Source of the DNA: Palsa-504 sp963739615
Lineage (GTDB): Bacteria > Actinomycetota > Actinomycetes > Streptosporangiales > Streptosporangiaceae
Assembly (NCBI GenBank): GCA_963739615.1
Contig: CAVUBD010000039.1
Location: 43,470-107,469, forward strand
Length of the DNA: 64,000 nucleotides
Direction: 5' to 3'
Made by a program: the position numbers and the translations under genes. This document shows, one piece after another, positions 44,256 to 53,178 of this stretch. Numbering within the stretch: position 1 is the first letter of the stretch; each line of letters begins with the position of its first letter. The notes beneath the pieces were generated by a model. The model searched no databases. It was not told the DNA's origin and saw nothing but the letters and a program-made list of their open reading frames with translations.

Positions 44256-44519
44256 CGCTCGCCAGGCATCGGCCCAGCCTTCATCGGTCAGCGGATACCG
44301 CTGCACGATCTTGAGCGTGCCGAAGGCGTTGCGGCGAAGGGTGACGAAGCTCGGGCCACCCCTTTTCTCGGTCCAGCGCTGCCAGCCGATGGTGTAGCGG
44401 CCGTCACCGTCAGATAGCGTGAAAGGGGAGTCAAACCAGATTTCATCCGACGTCACGACGGGTGCTGGCGGGCTGGCTACATCCATGCTGCTGGCGGGCT
44501 GGCCTGAGCTTAGTGCCAC
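44255..44519 (-). pseudogene. Hypothetical protein fragment
   Basis: Minus strand VVTSDEIWFDSPFTLSDGDG RYTIGWQRWTEKRGGPSFVT, then FGTLKIVQRYPLTDEGWADA WRAL. This resembles a C-terminal tail domain seen in several actinobacterial hypothetical proteins, ending here at the junction with the dehydrogenase fragment. No natural stop follows. Confidence 0.4.
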
Positions 44520-44660
44520 ACCGGGATCTTACGATGCAAAGGTTCACGCGCCGGCTCTTAATCGCGACATCCGGCTGGCCGCAGACGCGAGGTCCCCGGC
44601 GGCGAGGACCCGCCGTCACCCCCTGACCCGGCTGTGGATCAGTCCGGTACGGTTGAACGT

Positions 44661-44921
44661 ATGAGTGTGCAGGCGGCTGATCACCCGGACCCGGACGAAC
44701 CGTACGAGGTGATCCACCTCGGCGGGCAGGCCGCCGTCATCGTCCCGCTCGTGGAACTGCGGCGGCTCCGTGCGGTGGAGCGGCACGCCTCCCCGGAGGT
44801 CCTGGAAGAGGCGGAGATCGAGGCCACCCTCGCGGCGCACGACGAGTGGGTCGCCGCGGGATGTCCAGGCGCGCGGTCGCACGAAGACGTCATGGCCGAG
44901 CTGCTCGGCAGCGACCAGTGA
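44661..44921 (+). CDS. Antitoxin (Phd/YefM-like) of a RelE pair
   Basis: 86 aa: PYEVIHLGGQAAVIVPLVEL RRLRAVERHASPEVLEEAEI EATLAAHDEWVAAG, ending MAELLGSDQ. The VIVPLxELRRL strand-helix is Phd-like. Stop and toxin start overlap as GTGA. Fragments of paralogues occur at 4640 and 19166, so this antitoxin family has been copied around the region. Confidence 0.8.
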   Translation: MSVQAADHPDPDEPYEVIHLGGQAAVIVPLVELRRLRAVERHASPEVLEEAEIEATLAAHDEWVAAGCPGARSHEDVMAELLGSDQ

Positions 44922-45154
44922 GGATCCGGTGGTCCCCGGCTGCTACCGCTTTAGCGCGCCGTTACCTGCGAGACCAGGACGGCATGCGCGCCGTCGGCGT
45001 TGCCGTCGCCGCCCTGGCCGCTGACCCGTACCCTCCGGAGGGATTCCACCGGGGCAGGTATCACCGGCTGCGGGTCGGCAAGTACCGGGTCATGTACGTC
45101 ATCGACGGCGACGTGATCACCGTCGAGCGAGTCGATCGCGTGGTCAGCGACTAA
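44918..45154 (+). CDS. RelE/ParE-type toxin
   Basis: 78 aa from a GTG: IRWSPAATALARRYLRDQDG MRAVGVAVAALAADPYPPEG then FHRGRYHRLRVGKYRVMYVI DGDVITVERVDRV. GxYRVxYxI is the core RelE strand. Coupled to the preceding antitoxin. Intact. Confidence 0.88.
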   Translation: MRIRWSPAATALARRYLRDQDGMRAVGVAVAALAADPYPPEGFHRGRYHRLRVGKYRVMYVIDGDVITVERVDRVVSD

Positions 45155-45301
45155 CACGCAGATGGCTGAGACCCGAACGGGGGGTGCGTCTTTCGGTTTC
45201 CCCGCGTCGGCATGGACGGTAGGGAGCTTGCCGGCGGCGGGCGTCTCGCCCGGCGCTCGCTCATTGGTCGGCGTGACCCATGGGCATCCATAATGGATGG
45301 C

Positions 45302-45445
45302 ATGAGCACGGAACAGCCAAACGACGCCGACCAGCTGGCCGCCGCCGCCGCTGAGGTAGAGGCGGGCCGCGGGCCGGTGGCCGTCGTCCGTCCTGGTCAC
45401 AAGGCTGTCGTCCTGGTGTCGGCCGACCGCTCAGACACCTACGGC
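45302..45445 (+). pseudogene. Antitoxin-like N-terminal fragment
   Basis: MSTEQPNDADQLAAAAAEVE AGRGPVAVVRPGHKAVVLVS ADRSD then cut at 45446 by the duplicated VapC segment. The pattern is Phd-like. The first 48 codons only. Confidence 0.5.
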
Positions 45446-45677
45446 ACCAGAATTACCCTCCAGCGCGGCGGGCAATGCGGGTGTGATGTCGGTGTGGCTG
45501 AAGTCGTTTCCCTTGAACAGCAGTGCTTCTCCGGTGGACTTCGACAAGGCGTACGCGAAGCAGTCCCCGAAGTTCAGGCCGGCCTTGTGGCCGCTGCCCT
45601 TCCCGAAATCGCGGTATGCGTCCCGGGCGATACGAGCCTGGTCGTGTGTCACCGGTTCGACGCGCAGTTCGGCGGTG
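45446..45677 (-). repeat. 232-bp exact duplication of the vapC 3' part
   Basis: Identical at every position to 7696-7927 (constant offset 37750). It encodes the C-terminal 75 residues of VapC from VTHDQARIARDAYRDFGKGS onward but not the natural stop, and is flanked on one side by an antitoxin fragment and on the other by a nuclease shred. Perfect identity implies a recent copy event. Confidence 0.9.
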
Positions 45678-45725
45678 TCGACGACGCCGAACAGGTACTG
45701 CAGCCCGAACTCTCGGCCGTCCTGT
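45676..45725 (-). pseudogene. Shred of the TM0106-type nuclease gene
   Basis: About 48 bases equal to the segment encoding REFGLQYLFGVVD in the copies at 24.8, 28.3 and 59.4 kb. It sits between the VapC copy and an XRE gene. Confidence 0.6.
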
Positions 45726-45785
45726 TCGGGGACAGCCGTCAGCTGATCGCCGTCCCGGGCCCGCCCTCCCCGAGAGGATGCCGGT

Positions 45786-46201
45786 CAGATGCCGGCCGGG
45801 CCGGGACGCCCGCGGGCGTGTTCGGCGCGGAGTTGCGCTTCTGCCGGACCCGGGCAGGCCTGTCCCGGAAGGACCTGGCCGCCAGGGCCACCGTCTCGCA
45901 CGACGTGATCAGCAAGATCGAGACGGGGGAGCGGCCGCCCGCCGGGGACTTCCCGCCCCGCCTCGACGCGGTACCCGGGCTGGACGCCCGCGGGGCCCTG
46001 ACCCGCCTGCGGGATCACCTGAAGAAGGGCCACAAGCAGCGCCTGTACGGCTGGTTCCAGCAGTGGGCCGGCATCGAAGCCCAGGCCACGGTCCTGCGCT
46101 GGTACGAGCCGCTCGTCGTCCCCGGCCTGCTGCAGACCGAGGAGTATGCCCGCGCCTCCCGCGACCTGATCAGGAAAGTGGCCGAGAAACGATGGACGTG
46201 A
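45786..46201 (+). pseudogene. XRE/DUF5753 regulator with internal in-frame deletion
   Basis: HTH part GTPAGVFGAELRFCRTRAGL SRKDLAARATVSHDVISKIE, then DUF5753 start QRLYGWFQQWAGIEAQATVL RWYEPLVVPGLLQTEEYARA joined directly to SRDLIRKVAEKRWT, the natural end. Compared with the copy at 59.9 kb about 140 codons of DUF5753 are missing. The usual ATG (MPND) has also been lost. The stop overlaps the next gene as in intact pairs. Confidence 0.65.
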
Positions 46202-46380
46202 CCGGCGTCGCCTGGCGCACCAGCAGCTACAGCGGCAGCAACGGCGGAACCTGCGTCGAGGTCGGCACGACCGGCCCGGCCGTAGCCGTCCGCGACAGCA
46301 AGCACCCAAACGGCCCGCTGCTGACCTTCCCCGCCGGCACTTGGACGATATTTGCCGAACGGGTGAAGGCGAGCGCCTGA
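46192..46380 (+). CDS. DUF397 domain protein
   Basis: 62 aa: MDVTGVAWRTSSYSGSNGGT, CVEVGTTGPAVAVRDSKHPN, then LLTFPAGTWTIFAERVKA. Complete DUF397, a small partner of XRE/DUF5753 regulators in actinomycete development and antibiotic control (for example BldB/WhiJ-type systems). Starts ten bases before the stop of the regulator remnant. Followed by a hairpin. Confidence 0.88.
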   Translation: MDVTGVAWRTSSYSGSNGGTCVEVGTTGPAVAVRDSKHPNGPLLTFPAGTWTIFAERVKASA

Positions 46381-46387
46381 ACCTGGC

Positions 46388-46418
46388 TCGAGTCTTCCCG
46401 CCGTTTGCCGAGACTCGA
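46388..46418 (+). terminator. Hairpin after the DUF397 gene
   Basis: TCGAGTCT (46388-46395) and AGACTCGA (46411-46418) are perfect 8-bp arms with a 15-base loop, beginning 8 bases after the stop codon. No U-tract follows, as usual in high-GC bacteria. Confidence 0.5.
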
Positions 46419-46696
46419 CAAGGTGGACAACGGCACTGCGACCGCCAATCGTTCTACCGAACGGGCGTACGTCACAGCCCCGCCCCAGGTCTTCGCGCCG
46501 GACCAGATCGGCGTGATTGAGGAGGTCGGCTGCACCGCACGCTGCAACTGGCCCGCTCCGGGGTAAATGAAATTCTTCTCCCGAACGAACCGTGGTGCTT
46601 CTCCCCATGCCGCTCCAGCGCGCTCTCCTCGTCTTCATAGTCCAGGACAGCTCGCGCCTACGCTGCTCTCCGGTCCAGCCCGGCTAAACTCTAGTT

Positions 46697-46876
46697 ATGA
46701 CTGACAGTGCATCGATGGACGACGCGGCGGATGGGCGAGAAGGCGCTTCTCAGCTGCCGCGACATCTGTCTGCGCTGATCGGCTCGCTGCACGGTCCGCC
46801 TGATCTAGGCAGCAATCACGACAAGTACCTGGCGTATCCCGATCGCGACGAGTCCGGCGGGGCCGAATCCGCGTGA
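46697..46876 (+). CDS. Short antitoxin-like protein
   Basis: 59 aa, acidic: MTDSASMDDAADGREGASQL PRHLSALIGSLHGPPDLGSN HDKYLAYPDRDESGGAE. Its position (GTGA overlap with a PIN toxin start) and its DKYLAYPDRDE tail indicate the cognate antitoxin. No classical DNA-binding fold is seen. Confidence 0.65.
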   Translation: MTDSASMDDAADGREGASQLPRHLSALIGSLHGPPDLGSNHDKYLAYPDRDESGGAESA

Positions 46877-47306
46877 TCCTGTGCGACACGGGACCGCTCG
46901 TCGCCGCGTTCAACGAGGCCGACAACGATCATGTCCGGTGCGTGAGGTTCCTCCGGGAAAACTGGTCTCGACTGGTGGTCCCATCCCTGGCGGTCACGGA
47001 AATATGTCACCTGCTCGCAGATCCCGCGCGACGCGGCCGCCCCGGCCTCGCTGCCGAATTCTGCGCCGCTATCGCCGATGACGAACTGCGGGTCATAGAA
47101 GTCACCCGTACGACTACCGGCGGATGTCCGAACTGCTGACGACTTATTCTTCCTTGCGGCTGCAGGCTGTTGATGCCTGCATAGTCGCGCTTGCCGAGCG
47201 ACTTGACCTGCACGAGATCGCAGCTCTCGACCGGCGCGACTTCCAGGTGGTAGCACCGCGTCACCTGCGCAAAGGGGATCGGCTGAGACTACTACCAGAC
47301 AACTGA
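46873..47306 (+). pseudogene. PIN domain toxin with one-base frameshift
   Basis: ILCDTGPLVAAFNEADNDHV RCVRFL (Asp), VPSLAVTEICHLLADPARRG (Glu), AIADDELRVIEVT, then the frame breaks near 47108 and continues as YDYRRMSELLTTYSSLRLQA, VDACIVALAERLDLHEIAAL DRRDF (final acidic sites). A single missing base in ACCCG would restore a normal VapC of about 143 aa. Either a real inactivation, selected because the toxin is harmful, or a base-call error. Confidence 0.72.
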
Positions 47307-47383
47307 CACAGCTCTTCTGCTGACGCGCGCGTCCTGGCCCGGGCGACGCTGAAAGCGTTCAGGCGCCGCCCTTCCCGGCCGCC

Positions 47384-47522
47384 TCAGCCGCCCGTCTCCC
47401 AGGCCCGGCACAGGGCGTTGGCCAGGGCCATCTGGTGCGGGGTCCGGCCGGTCAGCTGCTCCGCCAGCCGCGCTACCTCGCGGGCTAGCCGCCAGCCGCA
47501 CCCGCCCCGCAGTGATCTTCAT
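47384..47522 (-). pseudogene. Internally deleted mini-copy of the TM0106-type nuclease gene
   Basis: From ATG 47522 the natural N-terminus MKITAGRVRLAAS joins REVARLAEQLTGRT (helicase region) and then PHQMALANALCRAWETGG, the natural C-terminus, with the stop at 47384. More than 2.5 kb are missing. The second junction is at GGTCCGGC (47451-47458), which occurs at both parental positions in copy A (23211 and 23525). Confidence 0.72.
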
Positions 47523-47754
47523 CTTCTGTCCCCGCATTTCGGCCTCGCGCAGACCAGCCGGCCTTCGGTGCGAGCGTATTACGCCGGCTAAGGGCGGTAG
47601 CATCACGCCCCGTCCGGGACAATCCAGATCTCTATGACCGAACGACCTCCTGCCTGCCCAGGTAACCCCGCACGCCCACCTGCGCGGGCCCGCCATCCTG
47701 GGGGAACGCCGATCCAGGGACCGTGCCCGCCTGTCCTGCCGGTTGCCTGTGCTG

Positions 47755-48991
47755 TCAGATGCTCCAGAGTGCCTGAGTGGGGGATAGGCGTGCGGCGCGG
47801 ATGGCGGGCAGCAGCCCGGCGGCGGCGCCGATGATGACGGCGGCGGCCAGGCCGCCGGCCCAGGCCTGGGGCGGGATGACCACGGCCTCGTGGTGGCCGC
47901 GGGCGTAGGCGGCGGTGGCAGCCGCGCCGAGCGATGACGCCGGCGGTGCCGCCGGCCAGGGACAGCAGGATGGCCTCGGCCAGGAACTGGACGCGGATCT
48001 GGCCGCGGGTGGCGCCCAGGGCCCGGCGCAGCCCGATCTCGGAGCGGCGTTCCAGGACCGAGATGACCATGATGTTGGCCACCCCGATCGCGCCGACGAG
48101 GAGCGCGACCGCGCCGAGGCCGAGGAACAGGGTGTCGAGCGCGCCCTTGGCGTCGGCCTGGGCGGTGAGCGCGTCCGAGGGCTGGGAGACGGTGACCTGG
48201 CTGGGGTTTTCCGGGCTGGCCTGCGCGCCGAGCAGGTTATCCACCGCGGTGGTGGCGGCCTGGTCGTTCGGAGTGGTGCGGACGTAGATTTTGGAGGGGT
48301 GCCCGTCGAAGTGCAGGTACTTCTGGGCGGCGGGGAAGCCGACCAGGACCGCGGAGTCGAGCTCGGGAGCGTAGGTGTCGGGGTTGAGGATGCCGGTGAC
48401 GTAGAACCACTGGCCGCTGACCACGATCCGCATCCCGGGCCGGATCCGGTCGATGCCCAGCAGTTGCGCGGTGGTGGCGCCGAGCACCGCGGCGGGCTCG
48501 CGGGCGGTGGCGGCGTTGAGGTACCGGCCCTGCGCGAGGCTGGTGCCGGCCACCGCGGGCAGGTTCAGGGTGGCGGCGTCCACGCTGAGGCCGTCGGTTT
48601 CGATCGGGGGGATGAGCGGGGACTTGTAGACGTCCACGCCGCTGATGGTGCCGGTGTCTTGCACCGCGGTGACCCCGGGCAGCCGGGCGATCATGCCCGG
48701 CGCCGCGACGGGCAGCTCGGCGGTGGCGCCGCCGAGGGTCTGCCCGTTGGTGACGGTCAGCAGGTTGGTGCCCAGCCGGGCGATCTCGGCCAGCAGCGCG
48801 GCGGAGGAGGAGGCGGCCAGGCCCAGGACGGCGACGATCGCCGCGACGCCGATCGCGATGCCCAGCGCGGACAGCCCGGCGCGCAGCTTGCGGGTCCTCA
48901 GCCCGATGCTGGCCAGGGCGGCCAGGTCGGAGGGCCGCAGCCGGGCCGCGGACGGCGCGGTCGGGGCTGGCCGCGGCGATGTGGTGGTCAT
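47755..48991 (-). pseudogene. MacB-type ABC transporter permease, frameshifted near the C-terminus
   Basis: LAALASIGLRTRKLRAGLSA LGIAIGVAAIVAVLGLAASS (first membrane helix), a MacB_PCD-type periplasmic domain, then LGAVALLVGAIGVANIMVIS VLERRSEIGLRRALGATRGQ IRVQFLAEAILLSLAGG. Near 47925 one base changes the frame; the restored frame reads GAAATAAYARGHHEAVVIPP and ends RLSPTQALWSI at 47755. The last two membrane helices are thus shifted out. The ATG overlaps the ATPase stop. Confidence 0.75.
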
Positions 48992-49768
48992 GACGGTCCT
49001 CCCGGCGCGGGCCGGCGGCGGCCGCGTGGCCGGTGACGGGGGCGGGGCTGGTGTCGGCGATGATGTGCCCGTCGAGCATCTCGATGCGCCGCCGCGTCCG
49101 GGCGGCGACCGCGTGGTCGTGGGTGATGATGATGACCGTGGTCCCGGCGGCGTTGAGCTCTTCCAGCAGGGCCAGGATGGCGGCGCCGGTGGCCGAGTCG
49201 AGGTTCCCGGTCGGCTCGTCGGCCAGCACCACCGGCGGCGCGCCCGCCACCGCCCGGGCGATCGCGACCCGCTGCCGCTCCCCGCCCGACAGCTGGACCG
49301 GCCGGGCGGCGGCCCGGTGCGCCAGCCCGACCCGGTCCAGCGCGGCGGCGGCCAGCCGCCGCCGCTGGGCGCGGCGAACGCCGGCGTACAGCAGCCCGTC
49401 GGCCACGTTGCCCAGCACGCTCTGGTGCTCGGCGAGGAAGAACTGCTGGAACACGAACCCGATCCGGGACGCCCGCAGCCCGGCCAGCTGCCGGTCGGTC
49501 ATCGCGGGCCGCGTCCAGGCCGGTGATGCGCACGGTGCCGGCTCGTGGGCTTGTCCAGGGTGCCCATCAGGTGCAGCAGCGTGGACTTGCCCGATCCCGA
49601 CGGGCCCACGATCGCGGCCAGCTCCCCGGCGGCCACCGCCAGGCTCACCTGATCCAGCGCCCGCACCGGCGGCTGCCCCGGGTACACCTTCGACACCAGC
49701 GCCAGCTCCAGCACCGGCACCCCGCCCGGCCCGTCCCCGCGGGCCAGGGCCGTCCCCGCGGCGGTCAC
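48988..49768 (-). pseudogene. MacB-type ABC transporter ATPase with two frameshifts
   Basis: Walker A GPSGSGKSTLLHLMG, then frame changes near 49540 and 49505, restored as ITGLDAAR and RASRIGFVFQQFFLAEHQSV (Q-loop), LSGGERQRVAIARAVAGAPP VVLADEPTGNLD (signature and Walker B) and IIITHDHAVAARTRRRIEM (H-loop). Each shift is one extra base. The start overlaps the adaptor gene's stop. Confidence 0.75.
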
Positions 49769-50905
49769 GACGCCGCCACCACGACGCGCAGCCCGGGGGT
49801 CAGCGCCCCGGTCACCTGCACCAGCCCGTCAGTGTCGTCGAAGATCCCGGGCCTCACCGGCACCCAGCGCCGCGTGTTCCCCGGGCCGGCGACCTCCACC
49901 ACGTACCCGCCCGGCGACTGGGCCACCAGCGCCGTCACCGGCACCGCGAGCACCGGGCCGGGGCTGCTTTCCGTGGTGATGTTCACCGTCACCGGCGCCT
50001 GGTCCAGGGTGCCCGCCGCCCCCGGATCGGTCAGCTTCACCTGCACCGGGATCGTCGTGGCCGGGTTCTGCCCCGGCCCGGACGTGGTGGTCGCCACCGT
50101 GCCGACCGAGGAGATCACGCCCGGCGTCGTCGTCCCGTCCGGCAGCGTCACCGTCACCGTGTCACCCGCCGTGACCTCCGACTGGCCGGAGACATCCAGC
50201 GGGATCGTCACCACGTGCCGGTCCGAGGTCGCCGCCAGCACCGGCCCCGACGCCGGGCCGCCCAGGCTCCCGGTCACCTGGCTGACCCGCAGTGCCTCCG
50301 GCTCGAACACCACCTGCCCCACAGACAGGCTCCCCGGCGGGCAGGAGACCCCCAGGTGCTCCTCCAGCCGCTGCACCGCGTACGCCGTCTCCCACGAGTA
50401 GTAATCCCAGCCCAGCGCGACGATATCCGCGCGGTCGGCGTAGCCGAGATCCACCAGGTCATGGTTCAGCTGGGACACGTCCTGCCCGGTCACGCCCTCG
50501 TCCAGGCTCCGCCAGTCCGGCACGCTGCCGTACAGCAGCACCACCGGGGAGCCGTTACCGGTCTTGTACAGCACCTGCCCCTGCCGGATCACCTGCCCCG
50601 GCGACGGCAGCCAGGTCAGCGTCCCGTCGCCCCGCCCGGTCACCGGGTACGAATCCGGCGTACCCCAGCGTCGCGGTCACCGGCGTCACCGCCGACAGGT
50701 CCTGCCGGGTCACCGCCGCCGTCGCCGGCGCGGGCGCCCCAAGCTGCCCGGACCCGGACGAGGCGGCCGGGGAGAACACCCCGGTCCGCCACGCCGACAC
50801 CACCCCGGCCGCCAGCACCACCACCAGGCCCGCGGCCACCCAGCCGCCACGGCGGCCGGGCAGGCCGTACCGGCGCAGTGGATCCGGCGTGGCAGTGCCT
50901 TTCAT
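49765..50905 (-). pseudogene. Periplasmic adaptor / peptidoglycan-binding subunit of the exporter, frameshifted
   Basis: From ATG 50905: one membrane anchor GGWVAAGLVVVLAAGVVSAW, then QDLSAVTPVTATLGYAG; a one-base shift near 50650 leads to TGRGDGTLTWLPSPGQVIRQ GQVLYKTGNGSPVVLLYG, a PG-binding stretch (GQDVSQLNHDLVDLGYADRA) and barrel domains to VVVAAS. It couples the lipoprotein and the ABC genes (ATGA overlaps on both sides). Confidence 0.75.
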
Positions 50906-51492
50906 GGCGACACCGACACCGACGGCAGCCCCGTGCCTGCGGGCAGCACGTACTGGCATGCGTGGGCCTTGGCGAGAATCTGCGGCGAATGCGGGTCAAA
51001 GCCGTCCCTGCTGACGCTTATAACGAATTCCACGCGCCCATCGGAATTGGTGGGGTCGGGGAAGTCCGGCAGCCCGTGGGAGCGCATGCACTGGGCGAAC
51101 TTCAGGTCGTCGGCCAGCTGCTGCCGCTGCTGGGCCTGGGTCGGCGCCTGGTACGGCCACAGGGCCTGGCAGGCTCCCTGGGCCGCAGTGAGGCGGGAAT
51201 CGCTGACCCCGACTTGCGACGCCGCGGTTATCTTAGGGAGCTGTCCGCTGCTGTTGGGGTCGGGGTATTCCGGCACCCCGTGGGAGCGCATGCAACTGGT
51301 GTAGCCGACCGCTGACGGGGAGTTCGTTGACCCTCCCGCATTCGGTGAGCCGCCGGACCCGGTGGATGACGGGCTGCCGCTGCATGCCGCCGCCAGCAGG
51401 GCGGCGGCGGCCATGACGGTTATGACGGCCGCAGCTCGCGCCCGCCGGGGCCAGGGCGGTCGCGGGCCGGGTCTGCCGGGGCAGTTGTTCAT
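50902..51492 (-). CDS. Secreted lipoprotein with two CMRSHG repeats
   Basis: 196 aa. Signal peptide AAAVITVMAAAALLAAACSG with lipobox AAAC. Two repeats CMRSHGVPEYPDPNSSGQLP and CMRSHGLPDFPDPTNSDGRV. Such lipoproteins are regularly encoded before MacB-like exporters in actinomycetes. The ATG at 51492 has GGAG upstream; the stop overlaps the adaptor start. Intact. Confidence 0.82.
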   Translation of the reverse strand: MNNCPGRPGPRPPWPRRARAAAVITVMAAAALLAAACSGSPSSTGSGGSPNAGGSTNSPSAVGYTSCMRSHGVPEYPDPNSSGQLPKITAASQVGVSDSRLTAAQGACQALWPYQAPTQAQQRQQLADDLKFAQCMRSHGLPDFPDPTNSDGRVEFVISVSRDGFDPHSPQILAKAHACQYVLPAGTGLPSVSVSP

Positions 51493-51639
51493 CTCATGTC
51501 TCCTCGCGGCTGGCACTGTGACCGTGGGTTCATGACAGCCAGCGTCGCCGGCGGCGGCGGGCGCATCACGCGCCGGGGGTAGCGCGGGTCCCTCGCTGGA
51601 GGGATACGCCGGAGGGTTGCGCGGAGGTAGCGTGCAGGT

Positions 51640-53178
51640 GTGCTGGACCGGGTGCGACGCAGGGCGTGGGGGCTATCGGGCCGGCTGATCGCGTCCTACA
51701 TTCTCGTCACGCTCGTCGTGGTGGTGCTGGTCGAGGCGCTCGTGCTCTGCTTCCAGGTAGCCCCGGTGGCGGAGGGCGACCAGTTGCAGTCCCAGCTGCA
51801 TTACCAGGTGAGCCAGACCGCGACGAGCTACGCCCATCGTCTCGCCCAGCGCTACCCCGGCGGCGTGCCGGCCGGAACCCTGCTCGGCGACCCCGGCCAG
51901 CCAGCGCGGCCGGGGACCGTAGCCAATTCGACCCCGGACGGCACGCTGCTCGTTCCGGCGATCACCGGCCCGATCCACAGCGACCAGGCGGTCACCGCGG
52001 TAGTGGCGATCGCCGCCGACGGCACGGTCGTCGCGTCCTCCGCGCCATCCCGGTACCGGCCCGGACGAACGGCGGCCAGCGAACTCCCCGCCCCGGCGAG
52101 CACGGTCATCCCGAGCAGCAACATCTTCCTCAAAAACGGCAGCGTCCCCACGCCGTATGGCAGCGTGCTGTTCTGGATGGTCAGGTCGCAGAGCAGCGCT
52201 AGCACCAGCAAGCCGCCGGCCAGCCCGCCGGGACTGGTCGCCTACGTCTATGTACAGGTGCCGTGGTCGCCGCCCTGGTTCGTCAACCCCGTCCGCGCCT
52301 GGGGCGACCTGCGTCAGCAGAACGAGCACGGCGCGCTGCTGTTGGGTCCCTTCGCGCTGCTCATCGCCATCGTGCCGGTCGGCGTGCTGTTCGGGTTGCT
52401 GGCCTCGTGGCGCCTCGTCCGCCGGGTACGCCGCCTGGAACGAGCCACCCTCGCGGTCGCCGACGGCGACTACGCCGTCACCCTGCCCGTCTCCGGCCGG
52501 GACGAGGTCGGCCGGCTGGAGGCGAACTTCACCACCATGACCCGCCAGCTCGGCTCCGCGCTGGCCGCCGAACGGCAGCGCGCCACCGGCGACGCGCGCG
52601 CCGCGGAGCGAGCCCGGATCGCGCGGGAGGTCCACGACGCGATCTCCCAGCACCTGTTCGGCCTGCGGATGATCGCCGCCGGGATGTGCCGGGTCGACCC
52701 GGGCAATCAGCAGGCCCGCGCGATCGAGCGCATCAGCGAGGAGGCACTGCGCGACATGCAGGCGCTCCTGACCGAGCTGCGCCCAGCCAGCCTGAACGAT
52801 GCCGGGCTCGCACCGGCCTTGCAGGAGATCTGCGCGGCCTACCAGGACCGGCTCGGTGTCACCGTCGACGCCAGCCTGGACGACGTCACCGTCCCCGCGC
52901 CCGTCGAGCACGCCCTGCTGCGCATCACCCAGGAGGCATGCGCCAACGCCGTCCGGCACGGCAACGCCCGCCGGCTTGCCGTGTCGATGACCCGCCAGGA
53001 CGGGCACGTCGAGCTGGCCGTGCGCGACACCGGCACCGGCTTCGACCCGGCCGCCCCGCACCCCGGCTCCGGGCTGACCCACATCCGGGACCGGGTCGCC
53101 GAACTCGGCGGCACCGTGGACATCGACAGCGTACCCGGGCGCGGCGCGGCGCTCACCGTCCGGGTGCCGGTGCCATGA
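51640..53178 (+). CDS. Sensor histidine kinase (NarL-type system)
   Basis: 512 aa. First membrane helix RLIASYILVTLVVVVLVEAL, extracytoplasmic domain of about 180 residues, second helix GPFALLIAIVPVGVLFGLLA, HAMP (RRVRRLERATLAVADGDYAV), HisKA_3 with phospho-His in AREVHDAISQHLFGLRMIAA, and HATPase (ITQEACANAVRHGNARRLAV, VRDTGTGFDP). GTG start with GGAGG upstream. Divergent from the exporter operon, which it probably regulates through the response regulator that follows. Confidence 0.93.
   Translation: MLDRVRRRAWGLSGRLIASYILVTLVVVVLVEALVLCFQVAPVAEGDQLQSQLHYQVSQTATSYAHRLAQRYPGGVPAGTLLGDPGQPARPGTVANSTPDGTLLVPAITGPIHSDQAVTAVVAIAADGTVVASSAPSRYRPGRTAASELPAPASTVIPSSNIFLKNGSVPTPYGSVLFWMVRSQSSASTSKPPASPPGLVAYVYVQVPWSPPWFVNPVRAWGDLRQQNEHGALLLGPFALLIAIVPVGVLFGLLASWRLVRRVRRLERATLAVADGDYAVTLPVSGRDEVGRLEANFTTMTRQLGSALAAERQRATGDARAAERARIAREVHDAISQHLFGLRMIAAGMCRVDPGNQQARAIERISEEALRDMQALLTELRPASLNDAGLAPALQEICAAYQDRLGVTVDASLDDVTVPAPVEHALLRITQEACANAVRHGNARRLAVSMTRQDGHVELAVRDTGTGFDPAAPHPGSGLTHIRDRVAELGGTVDIDSVPGRGAALTVRVPVP

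Noticed and set aside
45212..46201. One 329-aa protein
   Set aside because: The frame crosses an antitoxin fragment, antisense vapC, antisense nuclease shred and an XRE remnant; it is open by chance.
46419..46696. Possible gene between the DUF397 gene and the short antitoxin
   Set aside because: Frames here lack starts and domains; the piece near 46570-46600 only resembles the leader repeats seen at 11090, 17350 and 58070 (CCGAACGA..CGTGGT).
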